A stretch of DNA of 56,983 nucleotides from JBGPIK01 sp041484845 (lineage in GTDB: Bacteria; Desulfobacterota; Binatia; UBA9968), in assembly GCA_041484845.1 (NCBI GenBank), contig JBGPIK010000003.1:1-56983 (forward strand), in the 5' to 3' direction. The notes beneath the pieces are model-generated. The model made no database searches, had not been told where the DNA came from, and saw only the letters and a list, made by a program, of their open reading frames with translations. Shown here piece after piece: positions 34,806 through 43,962 of this stretch (its first letter is position 1; every line of letters starts with the position of its first letter). The translations under genes and the position numbers were made by a program.

Positions 34806-35764
34806 ATGAAAAATTCGGCGATACTTCTCTGCGCAGTCTTTGTCTTGCTTTCTCATTGCCGAGAAGGACAGGCGCAGCCCAAAGTGCAGAAGATCATCAT
34901 CCAATACCCCGCAACAGCATCGATCGGCGGAGTGTTGCCTTGGATCGCTAAGGAAAAGGGATTTTTCAGCAAGAATTTGCTGGAGGCGGAGTTGGTTTTT
35001 ACTACCGCTTCCACTGCCATGCAGGCACTCATAGCGGGCAGCATCGATATCGCTATCGGAGACGTCCTTGCGCCTATGTCGGCCTTTGCCGGCGGAGCCG
35101 ATGTTGTTGTCGTGGGGTCGTTTGCAAACTCCACCCCATACATTATGGCCGTAAAGTCCACAGTTCGCCGCGTCAGCGATCTTAAAGGCGGCAAGATCGG
35201 CATTCAATCTCTGACCGGTCGAGGAACTATTTTTACACGGTTTGTTTTAGAAGAGGCCGGACTGGATTCCGACCGTGACGTTCAGCTGTTGCCCGTAGGC
35301 GGAACCGGGGCTCGCGTTGCCGCGCTGATTTCCGGTCACATCGACGGCGCGCTCGTGAATCCGGGAGTGGCCATTCAAGTTAAAAAAGCCGGTTTGAATG
35401 CGCTCAATCTACGGGGCGTCTCTTTCGTCGATGCCGAGCTTCACGTGATGAGACGCAGACTCGAAGAGCGAAAAAGCGCGCTCATGGGAGCATTCCGAGG
35501 TATTAAAGAAGCCGCCGTGTACATGAAGAGTGAGCGTTCCGGGTCCGTGGATGTGATTCAGAAGCTGATGAGAGTAGACAGGCAGGTCGCAGAAACCGCG
35601 TATGACATATGGGGCAGTATGTCGTTACGGATCCGCGAATCCCGGGCAAAGTCATTGAAGAGACCCTGCGCGTCGCTGAGAGGGTGGATCCCAGACTGAA
35701 GCAGATCAACGTTCCGAGACTGTTCGATATGGGGTTCGCAGCCCAGTTGGAAGCCGAGAAATAA
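34806..35764 (+). pseudogene. NMT1/TauA-like substrate-binding protein gene with a C-terminal frameshift
   Basis: From the ATG at 34806 the frame encodes a secreted binding protein (signal AILLCAVFVLLSHCREGQA; PWIAKEKGFFSKNLLEAELV near residue 39; DLKGGKIGIQSLTGRGT near 124). After AETAYD near 35606 the frame goes wrong and stops at 35699. Reading on in the -1 frame from 35606 restores MGQYVVTDPRIPGKVIEE and a plausible end at 35764, matching the paralog 36925-37905 (EEVVADPRIPP). Adding one base at 35607-35609 gives an exact-length alignment. A one-base deletion or assembly error is likely; otherwise the protein loses its last ~50 residues. Confidence 0.78.
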
Positions 35765-35824
35765 ATTTTGCGCGAGCCGGCGCTTATCGATTTCAATAAT
35801 GTTTTCAAACTCTAAGGAGCATCT

Positions 35825-36898
35825 ATGTTTGAGGCGAAACCATACACCGGCAAGACCGCATTTGAGCAGTGGGTGGAGTATGAGGGAGTCCCCATGATTC
35901 GGGACTTCATGGTGCCAGACCTGAACATGATCCAGGTAAAGCCCTGGGATCGTCTGGGCGCATCCGGGAGTTGGGTAGTGCTTGGCGCACCCGAAGATCA
36001 GCTCAGCATGGGGGCTTATGTTTGCGAGATCGGCCAGGGGAAATCGACCAAGCCGCAAAAGCACTTGTATGAGGAGATCGTTTATGTGTTGCGCGGCAGC
36101 GGGGCGACGACCGTATGGAAAGAAGGGGAGAAGCCTTTAAGCTTTGAGTGGAAAAGAGGAAGTCTCTTTTCGCCTCCAATCAACACGTGGCACCAGCACT
36201 TCAACGGCTCCGGAGGGGAGCCGGTGCGTTATGTGGCGCTGACGAACGCGCCTGCCGTTTTCAACATGTTCCACAGCCATGAGTTCATCATGAACAATCC
36301 CTTCCGCTTCAAGGAACGGTTTGACGGCGACTCTGAATATTTCTCCGGCAAGGGAACCAGCCGTCCCGGACTCGTGTGGGAGAGTAACTTTATTCCCGAC
36401 ATTGTGAACCTCAATCTGCACGAATTTTCGGTCAAGGGACCCGGGCTGAGGCAGGTTGAAATGGAGCTGTCGAGCAATACTCTCTCATGTCATCTCAACG
36501 ACTCTCCGGTCGGCGTTTATAAGAAAACGCATCGTCACGGGCCGGGCGCATACATTATCGTTTTGGCCGGCAGAGGTTATACCCTCATGTGGCGAGAAGG
36601 CGAGAAATGGCAAAGATTCGATTGGGGGGCGGGGAGCATGATGTCTCCGCCGAACCGCTGGTTTCATCAGCATTTTAATCTAGGCAACGAAAACATTCGC
36701 CAGCTGGCGTTGAAGGGTTGGGGGCAGAAGTATCCCATCGGGGGATGGGAGCAGATGTTCAAGAGCACGGAAGCCGGAGGAGACATGATCGAGTTTGAGG
36801 ATGAAGATCCGGCGATTCGGGAAATGTATGTCGAAGAGCTCAGAAAAGAAGGAATCGAGCTCAAGAATCTTCCCGTGACTTACAGGAAACGCGCGTGA
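35825..36898 (+). CDS. Bicupin protein, gentisate-dioxygenase-like (copy 2)
   Basis: A 357-residue paralog of the protein at 33683-34771. Cupin 1 has KHLYEEIVYVLRGSGAT near residue 76 and NTWHQHFNGSG near 118; cupin 2 has HRHGPGAYIIVLAGRGYTL near 236 and NRWFHQHFNLGNENI near 276. All metal-ligand-type His and Glu residues of copy 1 are kept. A strong AAGGAG site precedes the ATG. With the following binding protein it repeats the cupin/binding-protein order of copy 1, so the pair was duplicated together. Confidence 0.8.
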   Translation: MFEAKPYTGKTAFEQWVEYEGVPMIRDFMVPDLNMIQVKPWDRLGASGSWVVLGAPEDQLSMGAYVCEIGQGKSTKPQKHLYEEIVYVLRGSGATTVWKEGEKPLSFEWKRGSLFSPPINTWHQHFNGSGGEPVRYVALTNAPAVFNMFHSHEFIMNNPFRFKERFDGDSEYFSGKGTSRPGLVWESNFIPDIVNLNLHEFSVKGPGLRQVEMELSSNTLSCHLNDSPVGVYKKTHRHGPGAYIIVLAGRGYTLMWREGEKWQRFDWGAGSMMSPPNRWFHQHFNLGNENIRQLALKGWGQKYPIGGWEQMFKSTEAGGDMIEFEDEDPAIREMYVEELRKEGIELKNLPVTYRKRA

Positions 36899-36924
36899 AT
36901 TGTTGTTTCACAAGGAGCGGACGG

Positions 36925-37905
36925 GTGAAAAGCTCGGCAGCCCTGGGCTGTCTGGTAATACTCCTTGTAGCGTTAAATATCCCGACCGAAGCAGCAGGCC
37001 AAGCCGCGCCGGAAAAACTTCTGGTTTCGTATCCGTCGGTAAGTTCGACCGGCGGGCTCGTCCCATGGATCGCGAAGGAGAAGGGGTTCTTCACTGCCCG
37101 CGGCGTGGATGCTGAATTGATTTACACGTCGGGCGCTTTATCGGTACAAGCGTTGTTGGGAGGCAGCGTGGATTTGGTTCTCGGGAGCATCTTCGATCCA
37201 CTGAGCGCCATCGCCGGCGGCGTCGACATTGTCATCTTAGGTTCTTTTAATAACTCTCCTCCTTATGTCATGGCGGCCAAGCCGGAGGTAAGAGAAGTGA
37301 AAGACCTGAAGGGCCGGAAAATCGGCGTCAGATCTTTGACCGGCCCGGCGACTGCAATGACGCAGTTTGTTCTCGAAGAAAACGGATTGGATCCAAAGCG
37401 CGACGTGCAGATCCTTCGGGTGGGTGGAACTGCTGTTCGTCTCGCCGCCTTAAAGGATGGGTATGTCGATGCGGCCCTCATCGATGAAGCTGTGGCCCAT
37501 CGGGCCAAGGAAAGCGGTCTCAATATCATCTACCTAAAAGGCGTTCCTCAGATTCACACAGGAGTTTACGCGAGGAGGAACCGTTTGCAGCAAAGGGAGT
37601 CGGCGCTGCTCTCGGCCATGCGCGCATTACGGGACGCTGCCCTGTACATGAAAGCAAATAAATCCGGTTCTGTTCAGGTCATCCAAAAAATTATGAGGGT
37701 GAGTGATCGGCAAGTGGCAGAAACTTCCTATGAGATCTTAAGAGAAGAGGTCGTAGCGGACCCGCGCATACCGCCGGCCGTGATGCAACAAAGTATCATG
37801 CTTGCCCTACGCAGCGATGCCCGGGTAAAAAACGTTGAGATTGGCAAAGCATTGGATCTGAGACTTGCGAATCGCATCATGGAATCCGCTAGCGATCCGA
37901 AATGA
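36925..37905 (+). CDS. NMT1/TauA-like ABC transporter substrate-binding protein
   Basis: A 326-residue secreted protein with leader ALGCLVILLVALNIPTEAAG. It shows PWIAKEKGFFTARGVDAELI near residue 39, QALLGGSVDLVLGSIFDPLS near 65 and DLKGRKIGVRSLTGPATAM near 125. It is the intact paralog of the frameshifted gene at 34806. I chose the GTG at 36925, with AAGGAG 7 bases upstream, over the GTG at 36895 that overlaps the cupin stop. The gene ends 16 bases before the next binding-protein gene, so two binding proteins are expressed in a row. Confidence 0.86.
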   Translation: MKSSAALGCLVILLVALNIPTEAAGQAAPEKLLVSYPSVSSTGGLVPWIAKEKGFFTARGVDAELIYTSGALSVQALLGGSVDLVLGSIFDPLSAIAGGVDIVILGSFNNSPPYVMAAKPEVREVKDLKGRKIGVRSLTGPATAMTQFVLEENGLDPKRDVQILRVGGTAVRLAALKDGYVDAALIDEAVAHRAKESGLNIIYLKGVPQIHTGVYARRNRLQQRESALLSAMRALRDAALYMKANKSGSVQVIQKIMRVSDRQVAETSYEILREEVVADPRIPPAVMQQSIMLALRSDARVKNVEIGKALDLRLANRIMESASDPK

Positions 37906-37921
37906 TTTACAGGAGCTTACG

Positions 37922-38905
37922 ATGAGTTCTTATAGATCGGTTCGTTCCGTAATAGCGGCTGTAATTCTTGCGGCACTATCCTCTGTAGTCTCTTATGGCG
38001 CGTCAGTCGAGGAGGTTCTCGTCGCCCATCCCGCGCTCACTTTCGGCGACATCCCGTACTATATCGCCAAAGAAAAGGGTTTTTATCGCGACGAGGGATT
38101 CCAACTCAAGGATCTCTATATTCGCGGCGGCGTCACTGCTTCGCAGGCGCTTCAAGCCGGGTCGGTTCATTTCACGCTGGCGCTCGGTACCGGGGTTCGG
38201 GCCGCTCTTTCCGGAATGACCATCAAAGCAGTCATGGTCTACTGCGACAAGCCCTATCATTTTCTCTATGCCCGCTCCGATGCCGGAGTGCGGACTGCTC
38301 AGGATCTCAAAGGCAAGCGAATTGCGGTCACCGGTCTGGGTTCGACGACGTACTATGCGGCGCGCAAGGTGGTGGAACGCCTTGGCCTCGATCCCGACAA
38401 AGATGTGCAGATCGTTTCAGCGGGCGATATTTGGCCGGCGCTAATGGGGGGCTCGGTGGAAGCGGGACTGATCCGACCGCCCATTACCAACCTGGCGGAG
38501 AAAATGGGCATGGTGCGGCTGGCCTATGTGGGCGACGCCATTCAGCTCCCGATGTCCGGTCTCGTGACATCGGAAAAGATGATTCAGGAACGCTCGGACA
38601 TGGTGCGGCGTTTCATCAGAGGAACCGTGAGAGGCTTGAAATTTTTTCTTGACAAGAAAAATGCCGGCGAGAGCATGGCGGCGCTCGATCGCGTGACGAA
38701 AATGGAGCCCGATGTCGCCAGGCAAACTTACGAATTTTATTACAGCATTGTAACCCGGGACGGCATGCCCTCTGAGCGGTCGCTGGCGGACGACTTTGAA
38801 CTGTCGCGGCTGATGCTGAAAAAAGAGACCCAGAATATCTCACGCCAGCAGGCCGAGCAGAAGATGTACGATTTTCGACTGTTGAAGGAAGTTCTCAAAG
38901 GCTAA
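37922..38905 (+). CDS. NMT1/TauA-like ABC transporter substrate-binding protein
   Basis: A 327-residue secreted protein; leader VIAAVILAALSSVVSYGA. The mature part has IPYYIAKEKGFYRDEGFQLK near residue 45, LQAGSVHFTLALGTGVRAA near 77 and DLKGKRIAVTGLGSTTYYAA near 127. The ATG at 37922 is preferred to 37865, which lies inside the preceding gene; AGGAG sits 8 bases before it. The UbiD gene starts 13 bases after its stop. It differs clearly from its tandem neighbour and so did not arise by recent duplication. Confidence 0.86.
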   Translation: MSSYRSVRSVIAAVILAALSSVVSYGASVEEVLVAHPALTFGDIPYYIAKEKGFYRDEGFQLKDLYIRGGVTASQALQAGSVHFTLALGTGVRAALSGMTIKAVMVYCDKPYHFLYARSDAGVRTAQDLKGKRIAVTGLGSTTYYAARKVVERLGLDPDKDVQIVSAGDIWPALMGGSVEAGLIRPPITNLAEKMGMVRLAYVGDAIQLPMSGLVTSEKMIQERSDMVRRFIRGTVRGLKFFLDKKNAGESMAALDRVTKMEPDVARQTYEFYYSIVTRDGMPSERSLADDFELSRLMLKKETQNISRQQAEQKMYDFRLLKEVLKG

Positions 38906-38918
38906 CAAAGGGGTCTCT

Positions 38919-40349
38919 ATGACTGATCTCAGAGAATTCTTACGCGGCGTAGAAGGTTTGGGGGAGCTCAAAACGGTCCGCAAAGCCGATTGGGATCTGG
39001 AGCTCGGAGCGATCACGGAGATTTCCGCGGCGGAGCCGAATCCTCCGGCTCTTCTGTTTGACGACATTAAGGACTACTCGCGAGGCTTCAGGGTTTTCAC
39101 GAACATGTATCAAACCCAGTCGCGCACGGCACTGGCGCTTGGGCTACCACCGGATTTGAAGGGGGTCGAGCTCGTTCGTCCCGTGAAGGATCTCTTAAAA
39201 TCGGCATCCACTGTCCCGCCCGTCGTTAAGACTTCTGGGCCGATCTTGGAAAATGTATTTACCGGGAAGGATGCGAGCGTTTTGAAATTCCCGGCGCCCA
39301 AGCTGCATCGCGAAGACGGCGGAAGATATTTAGGCACGGCCGATGCTGTGATCACCAGAGATCCTAACGCGAATTGGGTCAATCTCGGAACGGCCCGCGT
39401 TCAAATCCTCGATGAGCATCGGGTTTCGCTTTACGTTTCTCCGGGGAAGCAAACGCGTTTGATCGCGCAGAAATATTGGGAGAAGGGACAGAGTTGCCCC
39501 GTGGCGCTGGTGTGCGGCATCGATCCTGTATTGTTTGCCGTCGCAGGACTCGGGTTACCCTGGGGACTATCCGAGTATGATTTTGCCGGCCACATTCAGA
39601 AAGCACCCGTTAGCGTCATCAAAGGCGAAATGACCGGACTACCGATTCCCGCTTCGGCCGACATCGTCATCGAAGGAGAAATTCCTCCGCCCGAAGTCGA
39701 ATCTGAAATGGAAGGGCCGTTCGGCGAGTGGACCGGCTATTACGCTTCTGGTACACGGCCTTCTCCGGTGATTCGCGTCAAAGCCGTATACCACAGAAAT
39801 GATCCGATTCTCACCGTGCTTCCCGATTTCAAAAGCTATCCGCTATCGAGTTATCTGTTTCTGGTTTTTTGCGCTGCGGGGCTTTGGAACGAAATCGAAC
39901 AAGCCGGCATCACGGATATACAAGGCGTATGGCTTGCCGAATGGGGCATGCGCTTCTTCCAGGTCATTTCAATCAAGCAGCGCTACGGCGGCCACGCCAG
40001 GCAGGCGGCGCATATTGCGCTAGGCGCCAGAGAGGGAGGATATCTTGGCCGCTTCGTCGTGCTCGTCGATGACGATATCGATCCCGCCAATATGTCGGAT
40101 GTGCTCTGGGCGCTATCCACTCGTTGCGATCCGCAGACGAGCATTGAGATCGCAACCAATTGTTGGAGCAGCCCGATCGATCCGCGACTACCGCCGGAAA
40201 AAAGGGCGGCGGGAGATTTTACCAACTCACGGGCGATTCTCGATGCCTGCCGTCCGTTTAGCTGGCGGGATCGCTTTCCTAAAGCGCATACGATCGATCC
40301 TGAGTATCGCAATGAAATTAGACGCAAGTGGAAAGACATCTTTAGTTGA
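38919..40349 (+). CDS. UbiD family decarboxylase
   Basis: A 476-residue UbiD-type protein for prenylated-FMN-dependent decarboxylation. The conserved Arg is in NLGTARVQIL near residue 158 and the glutamate pair is in SEMEGPFGEWTGYYASG near 268. The C-terminal domain ends with RPFSWRDRFPKAHTIDPE, usual for shorter UbiD forms. It is 27 bases upstream of another UbiD gene of similar length but only distant sequence. The two may form a heteromer or act on successive carboxylates; this is inference. No UbiX-like cofactor synthase is present in the window. Confidence 0.88.
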   Translation: MTDLREFLRGVEGLGELKTVRKADWDLELGAITEISAAEPNPPALLFDDIKDYSRGFRVFTNMYQTQSRTALALGLPPDLKGVELVRPVKDLLKSASTVPPVVKTSGPILENVFTGKDASVLKFPAPKLHREDGGRYLGTADAVITRDPNANWVNLGTARVQILDEHRVSLYVSPGKQTRLIAQKYWEKGQSCPVALVCGIDPVLFAVAGLGLPWGLSEYDFAGHIQKAPVSVIKGEMTGLPIPASADIVIEGEIPPPEVESEMEGPFGEWTGYYASGTRPSPVIRVKAVYHRNDPILTVLPDFKSYPLSSYLFLVFCAAGLWNEIEQAGITDIQGVWLAEWGMRFFQVISIKQRYGGHARQAAHIALGAREGGYLGRFVVLVDDDIDPANMSDVLWALSTRCDPQTSIEIATNCWSSPIDPRLPPEKRAAGDFTNSRAILDACRPFSWRDRFPKAHTIDPEYRNEIRRKWKDIFS

Positions 40350-40376
40350 GCCAATCCGGAGACAAAGGAGAAAATT

Positions 40377-41762
40377 ATGCCGTTTGCTGATCTGCGAGAG
40401 TTTGTCGACAAGCTGGACAAAGAGGGGGAGTTGGGCCGAGTGCGAAAAGAAGTGGACCCTAAATTCGAACTCGGCGCCCTGTGCAAAACTGTGCATGACA
40501 AAGGACGAAAGGCGCTATTGTTCGAGAAAGTTCGCGGCAGCTCGATGCCGGTGGTGACCGAGCTGCTGGGAACTTTCAAGCGCATCGCGCTCGCCATCGA
40601 TACCGACGAGACGGATCTATTCTCCGCGGTAGTGGAGCGAACGAAGGAATCCATCGAACCGACCGTCGTCCGCGATGGGCCGTGCAAAGAAGTCATCCTG
40701 AAGGGCAAAGATGTAGATCTGAACCGGCTTCCCTGGATCACCTGGAACAAAACCGAAAAGGCCCCGTATATCACCGCGGGCCTGGTGATCGTTAAAGATC
40801 CGGAATACGGCAGAAACCTCGGCGTTTATCGAATGATGTACGCTAACCGCAGTCAGACGTTCTTGCGCTTGAGTCCCGGTCACCACGGTTACGAATACTA
40901 CAAGAAGGCCGAGTTTCGCGGGGCGAAGAAACTGGATGTAGCGGTAGTCATCGGCAGCGATCCGACGATTTTTCTCGCCTCGCAATTTGTTCCGGGCATC
41001 GATGTTGACGAGTTCACGATTGCCGGCGCGTTGCGGAGAAAGCCGGTGGAGCTGGTGAAGTGCGAAACGGTCGATATTGAAGTCCCGGCCACGGCGGAAA
41101 TCGTATTGGAAGGGCAGGTGAGCATTCCTCCCGAAATCGGCGATGAAGGTCCCTATGGAGAGTTCTGCGGTTACTCGGTTGGAACGGTGATTCGGGAGCG
41201 ATTGTGGACGATTCAATGCATGACCATGCGCAAGAACCCTCTTTATCATGGCTTCTATTTGTGCAAAGGCATTAACGAAGAGGGCGTCATCAAGAGCGTT
41301 ACCGCGTCGGTGCAGATTTACAATGAAATGAAGCCGGGCCACCCAGCGATCAAAAGAGTTTACTGCAGCGAGGCCGGCATTGGCATATTTCACTGCTATA
41401 TTCAGATCGATGAGAGGCTCAAGCGGCCCGGCATGGTCAACAATATCCTCGCCGCCTCCGTCGGCGTGAAGGGGAGCCGGGTGAAACATGTCTTCGTCTT
41501 CGATGACGACATCGATATCACCAGTCCCGAGGAGGTGGAGTGGGCGATCGCAACCAGGGTCCAGGCCGACAAAGATATTTTTATCATCCCCAACACCTTC
41601 GGCTTAAGGCTCGACCCATCCGCTACCGCCGAAGGGGTTACCGCCAAGCTATTCGTGGACGCAACCAAGAGCAAAGACTTCAGGTCCGAAGGACTGGCGC
41701 TGCCGCCTGAAGAGATCTGGCAGCAAGTTAGAAAGAACTGGGACAGTTACTTTTCCGATTGA
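40377..41762 (+). CDS. UbiD family decarboxylase
   Basis: A 461-residue UbiD-type protein. It begins FADLREFVDKLDKEGELGRV, has the Arg in NLGVYRMMYANR near residue 145, and the glutamate pair in EIGDEGPYGEFCGYSVG near 260. The second half has the acidic strand HVFVFDDDIDITSPEEVEW near 378. It follows the UbiD at 38919, with AGGAGA before its ATG. Typical substrates of the family are hydroxybenzoates, cinnamates or phthaloyl-CoA; none can be assigned here. Confidence 0.88.
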   Translation: MPFADLREFVDKLDKEGELGRVRKEVDPKFELGALCKTVHDKGRKALLFEKVRGSSMPVVTELLGTFKRIALAIDTDETDLFSAVVERTKESIEPTVVRDGPCKEVILKGKDVDLNRLPWITWNKTEKAPYITAGLVIVKDPEYGRNLGVYRMMYANRSQTFLRLSPGHHGYEYYKKAEFRGAKKLDVAVVIGSDPTIFLASQFVPGIDVDEFTIAGALRRKPVELVKCETVDIEVPATAEIVLEGQVSIPPEIGDEGPYGEFCGYSVGTVIRERLWTIQCMTMRKNPLYHGFYLCKGINEEGVIKSVTASVQIYNEMKPGHPAIKRVYCSEAGIGIFHCYIQIDERLKRPGMVNNILAASVGVKGSRVKHVFVFDDDIDITSPEEVEWAIATRVQADKDIFIIPNTFGLRLDPSATAEGVTAKLFVDATKSKDFRSEGLALPPEEIWQQVRKNWDSYFSD

Positions 41763-41793
41763 CAAAGGGCGCCGATCATCCGACATCGATTTT

Positions 41794-42810
41794 ATGATTG
41801 CCCGTTTTAAAGCGGTAATCCGGAAAACTCTGACCTTTTCAGCGGCGTTTTTGTTTCTTATACCGATCGCCTCGTGTTTTGGACTGGAAAGATGGACGTT
41901 TGGTTATTCGTCTATAGGAGAAGGCATGTGGCCTCTTCTGATAGCTAAAGAGAAAGGGATTTTCAGGAAGCACGGAATACCGGCCGCGGAATTTGTCTTC
42001 ATCGAAGGAGGCTCGCGCGGAGTCGCGGCTCTTATGGGAGGAGACGTCCAACTTATGCAGATGGGAGGCACAGCGGCGGTCCAGGCTGTATTGAATGGCG
42101 CTCCCCTGCTCATCCTGTCCAGTATTACCAATGTCTTGTTCTTCGATCTCGTTACGTCCAAGGAGATTGTTAAGCCGTCCGACCTCAAAGGCAAGAAGAT
42201 TGCTATCAGTCGTTTCGGGAGCACTACAGATCTTGCGACACGGTTGCTCATGAACCGCTGGGGGATCTCGTCAAAAGAACTCATACTATTACAGATTGGA
42301 AGTAATCCGGCCCGCCTCGTTGCTTTGCTCAAGGGGCAAATTCATGGCGCTCTATTGAATAGCGCAACTCATTCTCTGGAGGCGCAGCAAAAGGGCTTCA
42401 GGATATTGGCAAGCTTGCCGGACATGGGCATTGAGCTGCTACAAAGCTCGATCGTCGCAACCAGGGCTTTGCGAAAATCAGAGGCGAATTTTTTGGAAAG
42501 ATTTTTCAAGTCTCTGCTGGAGTCCATTGCGTGGCTCAAAAATGAAGCGAACAGGTCAGAAGCGACGTATATGCTCGGCCGCTTCATCAGGTCCGGAAAC
42601 GAGAGGATTCTGGCTTCCACTTACGAACTCTCGCGGAAGGTCATCCGCGCGAACCCTGTTGCTACCGAATCGGGGTTGCGAAACATTCTGGCGCTTGTTG
42701 CCCAGAGTACGCCTGGGGTCGCAGACATTAGTGCAGAAAGGTTTCTCGATAATGGATTCTTAGAGCAACTTGATTCTTCAGGATATATAAAATCCCTTTA
42801 TGAACGATAA
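41794..42810 (+). CDS. NMT1/TauA-like ABC transporter substrate-binding protein, probable lipoprotein
   Basis: A 338-residue protein with leader TLTFSAAFLFLIPIASC, where IASC is a reasonable lipobox, so it may be membrane-anchored. The fold shows WPLLIAKEKGIFRKHGIPAA near residue 48, ALMGGDVQLMQMGGTAAVQA near 76 and DLKGKKIAISRFGSTTDLA near 131. It follows the second UbiD gene and is followed 2 bases later by another binding protein. Its hinge motif ISRFGS matches the protein at 32664. Confidence 0.85.
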   Translation: MIARFKAVIRKTLTFSAAFLFLIPIASCFGLERWTFGYSSIGEGMWPLLIAKEKGIFRKHGIPAAEFVFIEGGSRGVAALMGGDVQLMQMGGTAAVQAVLNGAPLLILSSITNVLFFDLVTSKEIVKPSDLKGKKIAISRFGSTTDLATRLLMNRWGISSKELILLQIGSNPARLVALLKGQIHGALLNSATHSLEAQQKGFRILASLPDMGIELLQSSIVATRALRKSEANFLERFFKSLLESIAWLKNEANRSEATYMLGRFIRSGNERILASTYELSRKVIRANPVATESGLRNILALVAQSTPGVADISAERFLDNGFLEQLDSSGYIKSLYER

Positions 42811-42812
42811 AA

Positions 42813-43853
42813 ATGGCGTCGAATTTGAAGCGAGACTGTAACATGCGGCGAGTGCATTCATTGACATTGAATATGCGCCGAGTCTTGATCCTGACAGCGA
42901 TTTGTTTTCTGGCAGCTTCTGGTATTGCTACGGCGCAGGAGCAAAGGGTCAACGTTGGCTATTCGGCTATCAGCGGTTCTATGGCGTGGCTTTGGACGGC
43001 GAAAGAGGCGGGCTATTTCGACCGCCGTGGCCTTCGTGTGGATCTGGTCTACATTGGCGGGACGGTGCAGCTTTTTCAGGCGATGCTGGCGGGAGAGGTT
43101 TTGTTCGGCATCGGAGGCGGTCCCGCCATTATTTATGCCAATCTCCAGCGCAGAGCCCTAGTCGGAATCGCCGGGACAATGAATCGAATGGTAATGAAAA
43201 TCATGGCAGCGCCGCAGATTAAAAGGCCTGCGGATCTTCGCGGTAAGAAAATTGCGGTGACGCGCTATGGGACCGTCACTGATTTTTCCGCGCGGATGTT
43301 TCTTGCCAAATGGGGTCTGTCGCCGGAAAAGGATACTCCAATCCTTCAAGTGGGGAGTATCCCGAACGTCTTGGCATCTCTGCAAAACGGCACGAGCCAA
43401 GCTGGGGCTCTTTCCCCGCCGGCTCACTTACAAGCGGAAAAATTGGGCTTTTCCGAACTGATGGATCTCTCGAAAGAGGAGATTTATTACCCCTACACTT
43501 ATGTTGTCGTCTCCAGCGATTTGATTGACAGGAATAGCAAATTGGTAATACCGTTTCTGGAAGCGTCGATAGAGGGCATTTATCGCTTCAAGACAGATAA
43601 GCCGATGGGCAAAAAAATATTAGCAAAATACCTCGGCATCAAAGACGACTCGATTCTTGACGAATCTCATGAGCTGTTCTCGCGCTTATTTGAAAAGCTT
43701 CCTTACGTCAAACGGGAGGGACTGGCTAACTTAGTCCCAATCCTGGCTGAGAGGGAGCCCAAAGTAGGGGCTGCCAAAATTGACGGGTCTATTGAGAATC
43801 GATATGTTCGCGAGCTCGAGCTGAATGGGTTCATTAGGAATCTTTACAGGTAA
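42813..43853 (+). CDS. NMT1/TauA-like ABC transporter substrate-binding protein
   Basis: A secreted binding protein of 346 residues as drawn. The leader RRVLILTAICFLAASGIATA suggests the true start may be the ATG at 42873 (326 residues) or 42843; no ribosome site decides. Family blocks are WTAKEAGYFDRRGLRVDLVY, FQAMLAGEVLFGIGGGPAI and DLRGKKIAVTRYGTVTDFSA. It is the third of a series of tandem binding proteins. A TctC-type binding protein follows. No membrane components accompany it. Confidence 0.84.
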   Translation: MASNLKRDCNMRRVHSLTLNMRRVLILTAICFLAASGIATAQEQRVNVGYSAISGSMAWLWTAKEAGYFDRRGLRVDLVYIGGTVQLFQAMLAGEVLFGIGGGPAIIYANLQRRALVGIAGTMNRMVMKIMAAPQIKRPADLRGKKIAVTRYGTVTDFSARMFLAKWGLSPEKDTPILQVGSIPNVLASLQNGTSQAGALSPPAHLQAEKLGFSELMDLSKEEIYYPYTYVVVSSDLIDRNSKLVIPFLEASIEGIYRFKTDKPMGKKILAKYLGIKDDSILDESHELFSRLFEKLPYVKREGLANLVPILAEREPKVGAAKIDGSIENRYVRELELNGFIRNLYR

Positions 43854-43962
43854 GAAGCGTGCTAGATTTCCGTATCCTGTAGCCGGAGTCATGACGATGT
43901 TACAAACGATAACTCGCGACCGTTGGCGCAATCGGCGTAAAGCAGTGGAAAAGGCAGGACAG

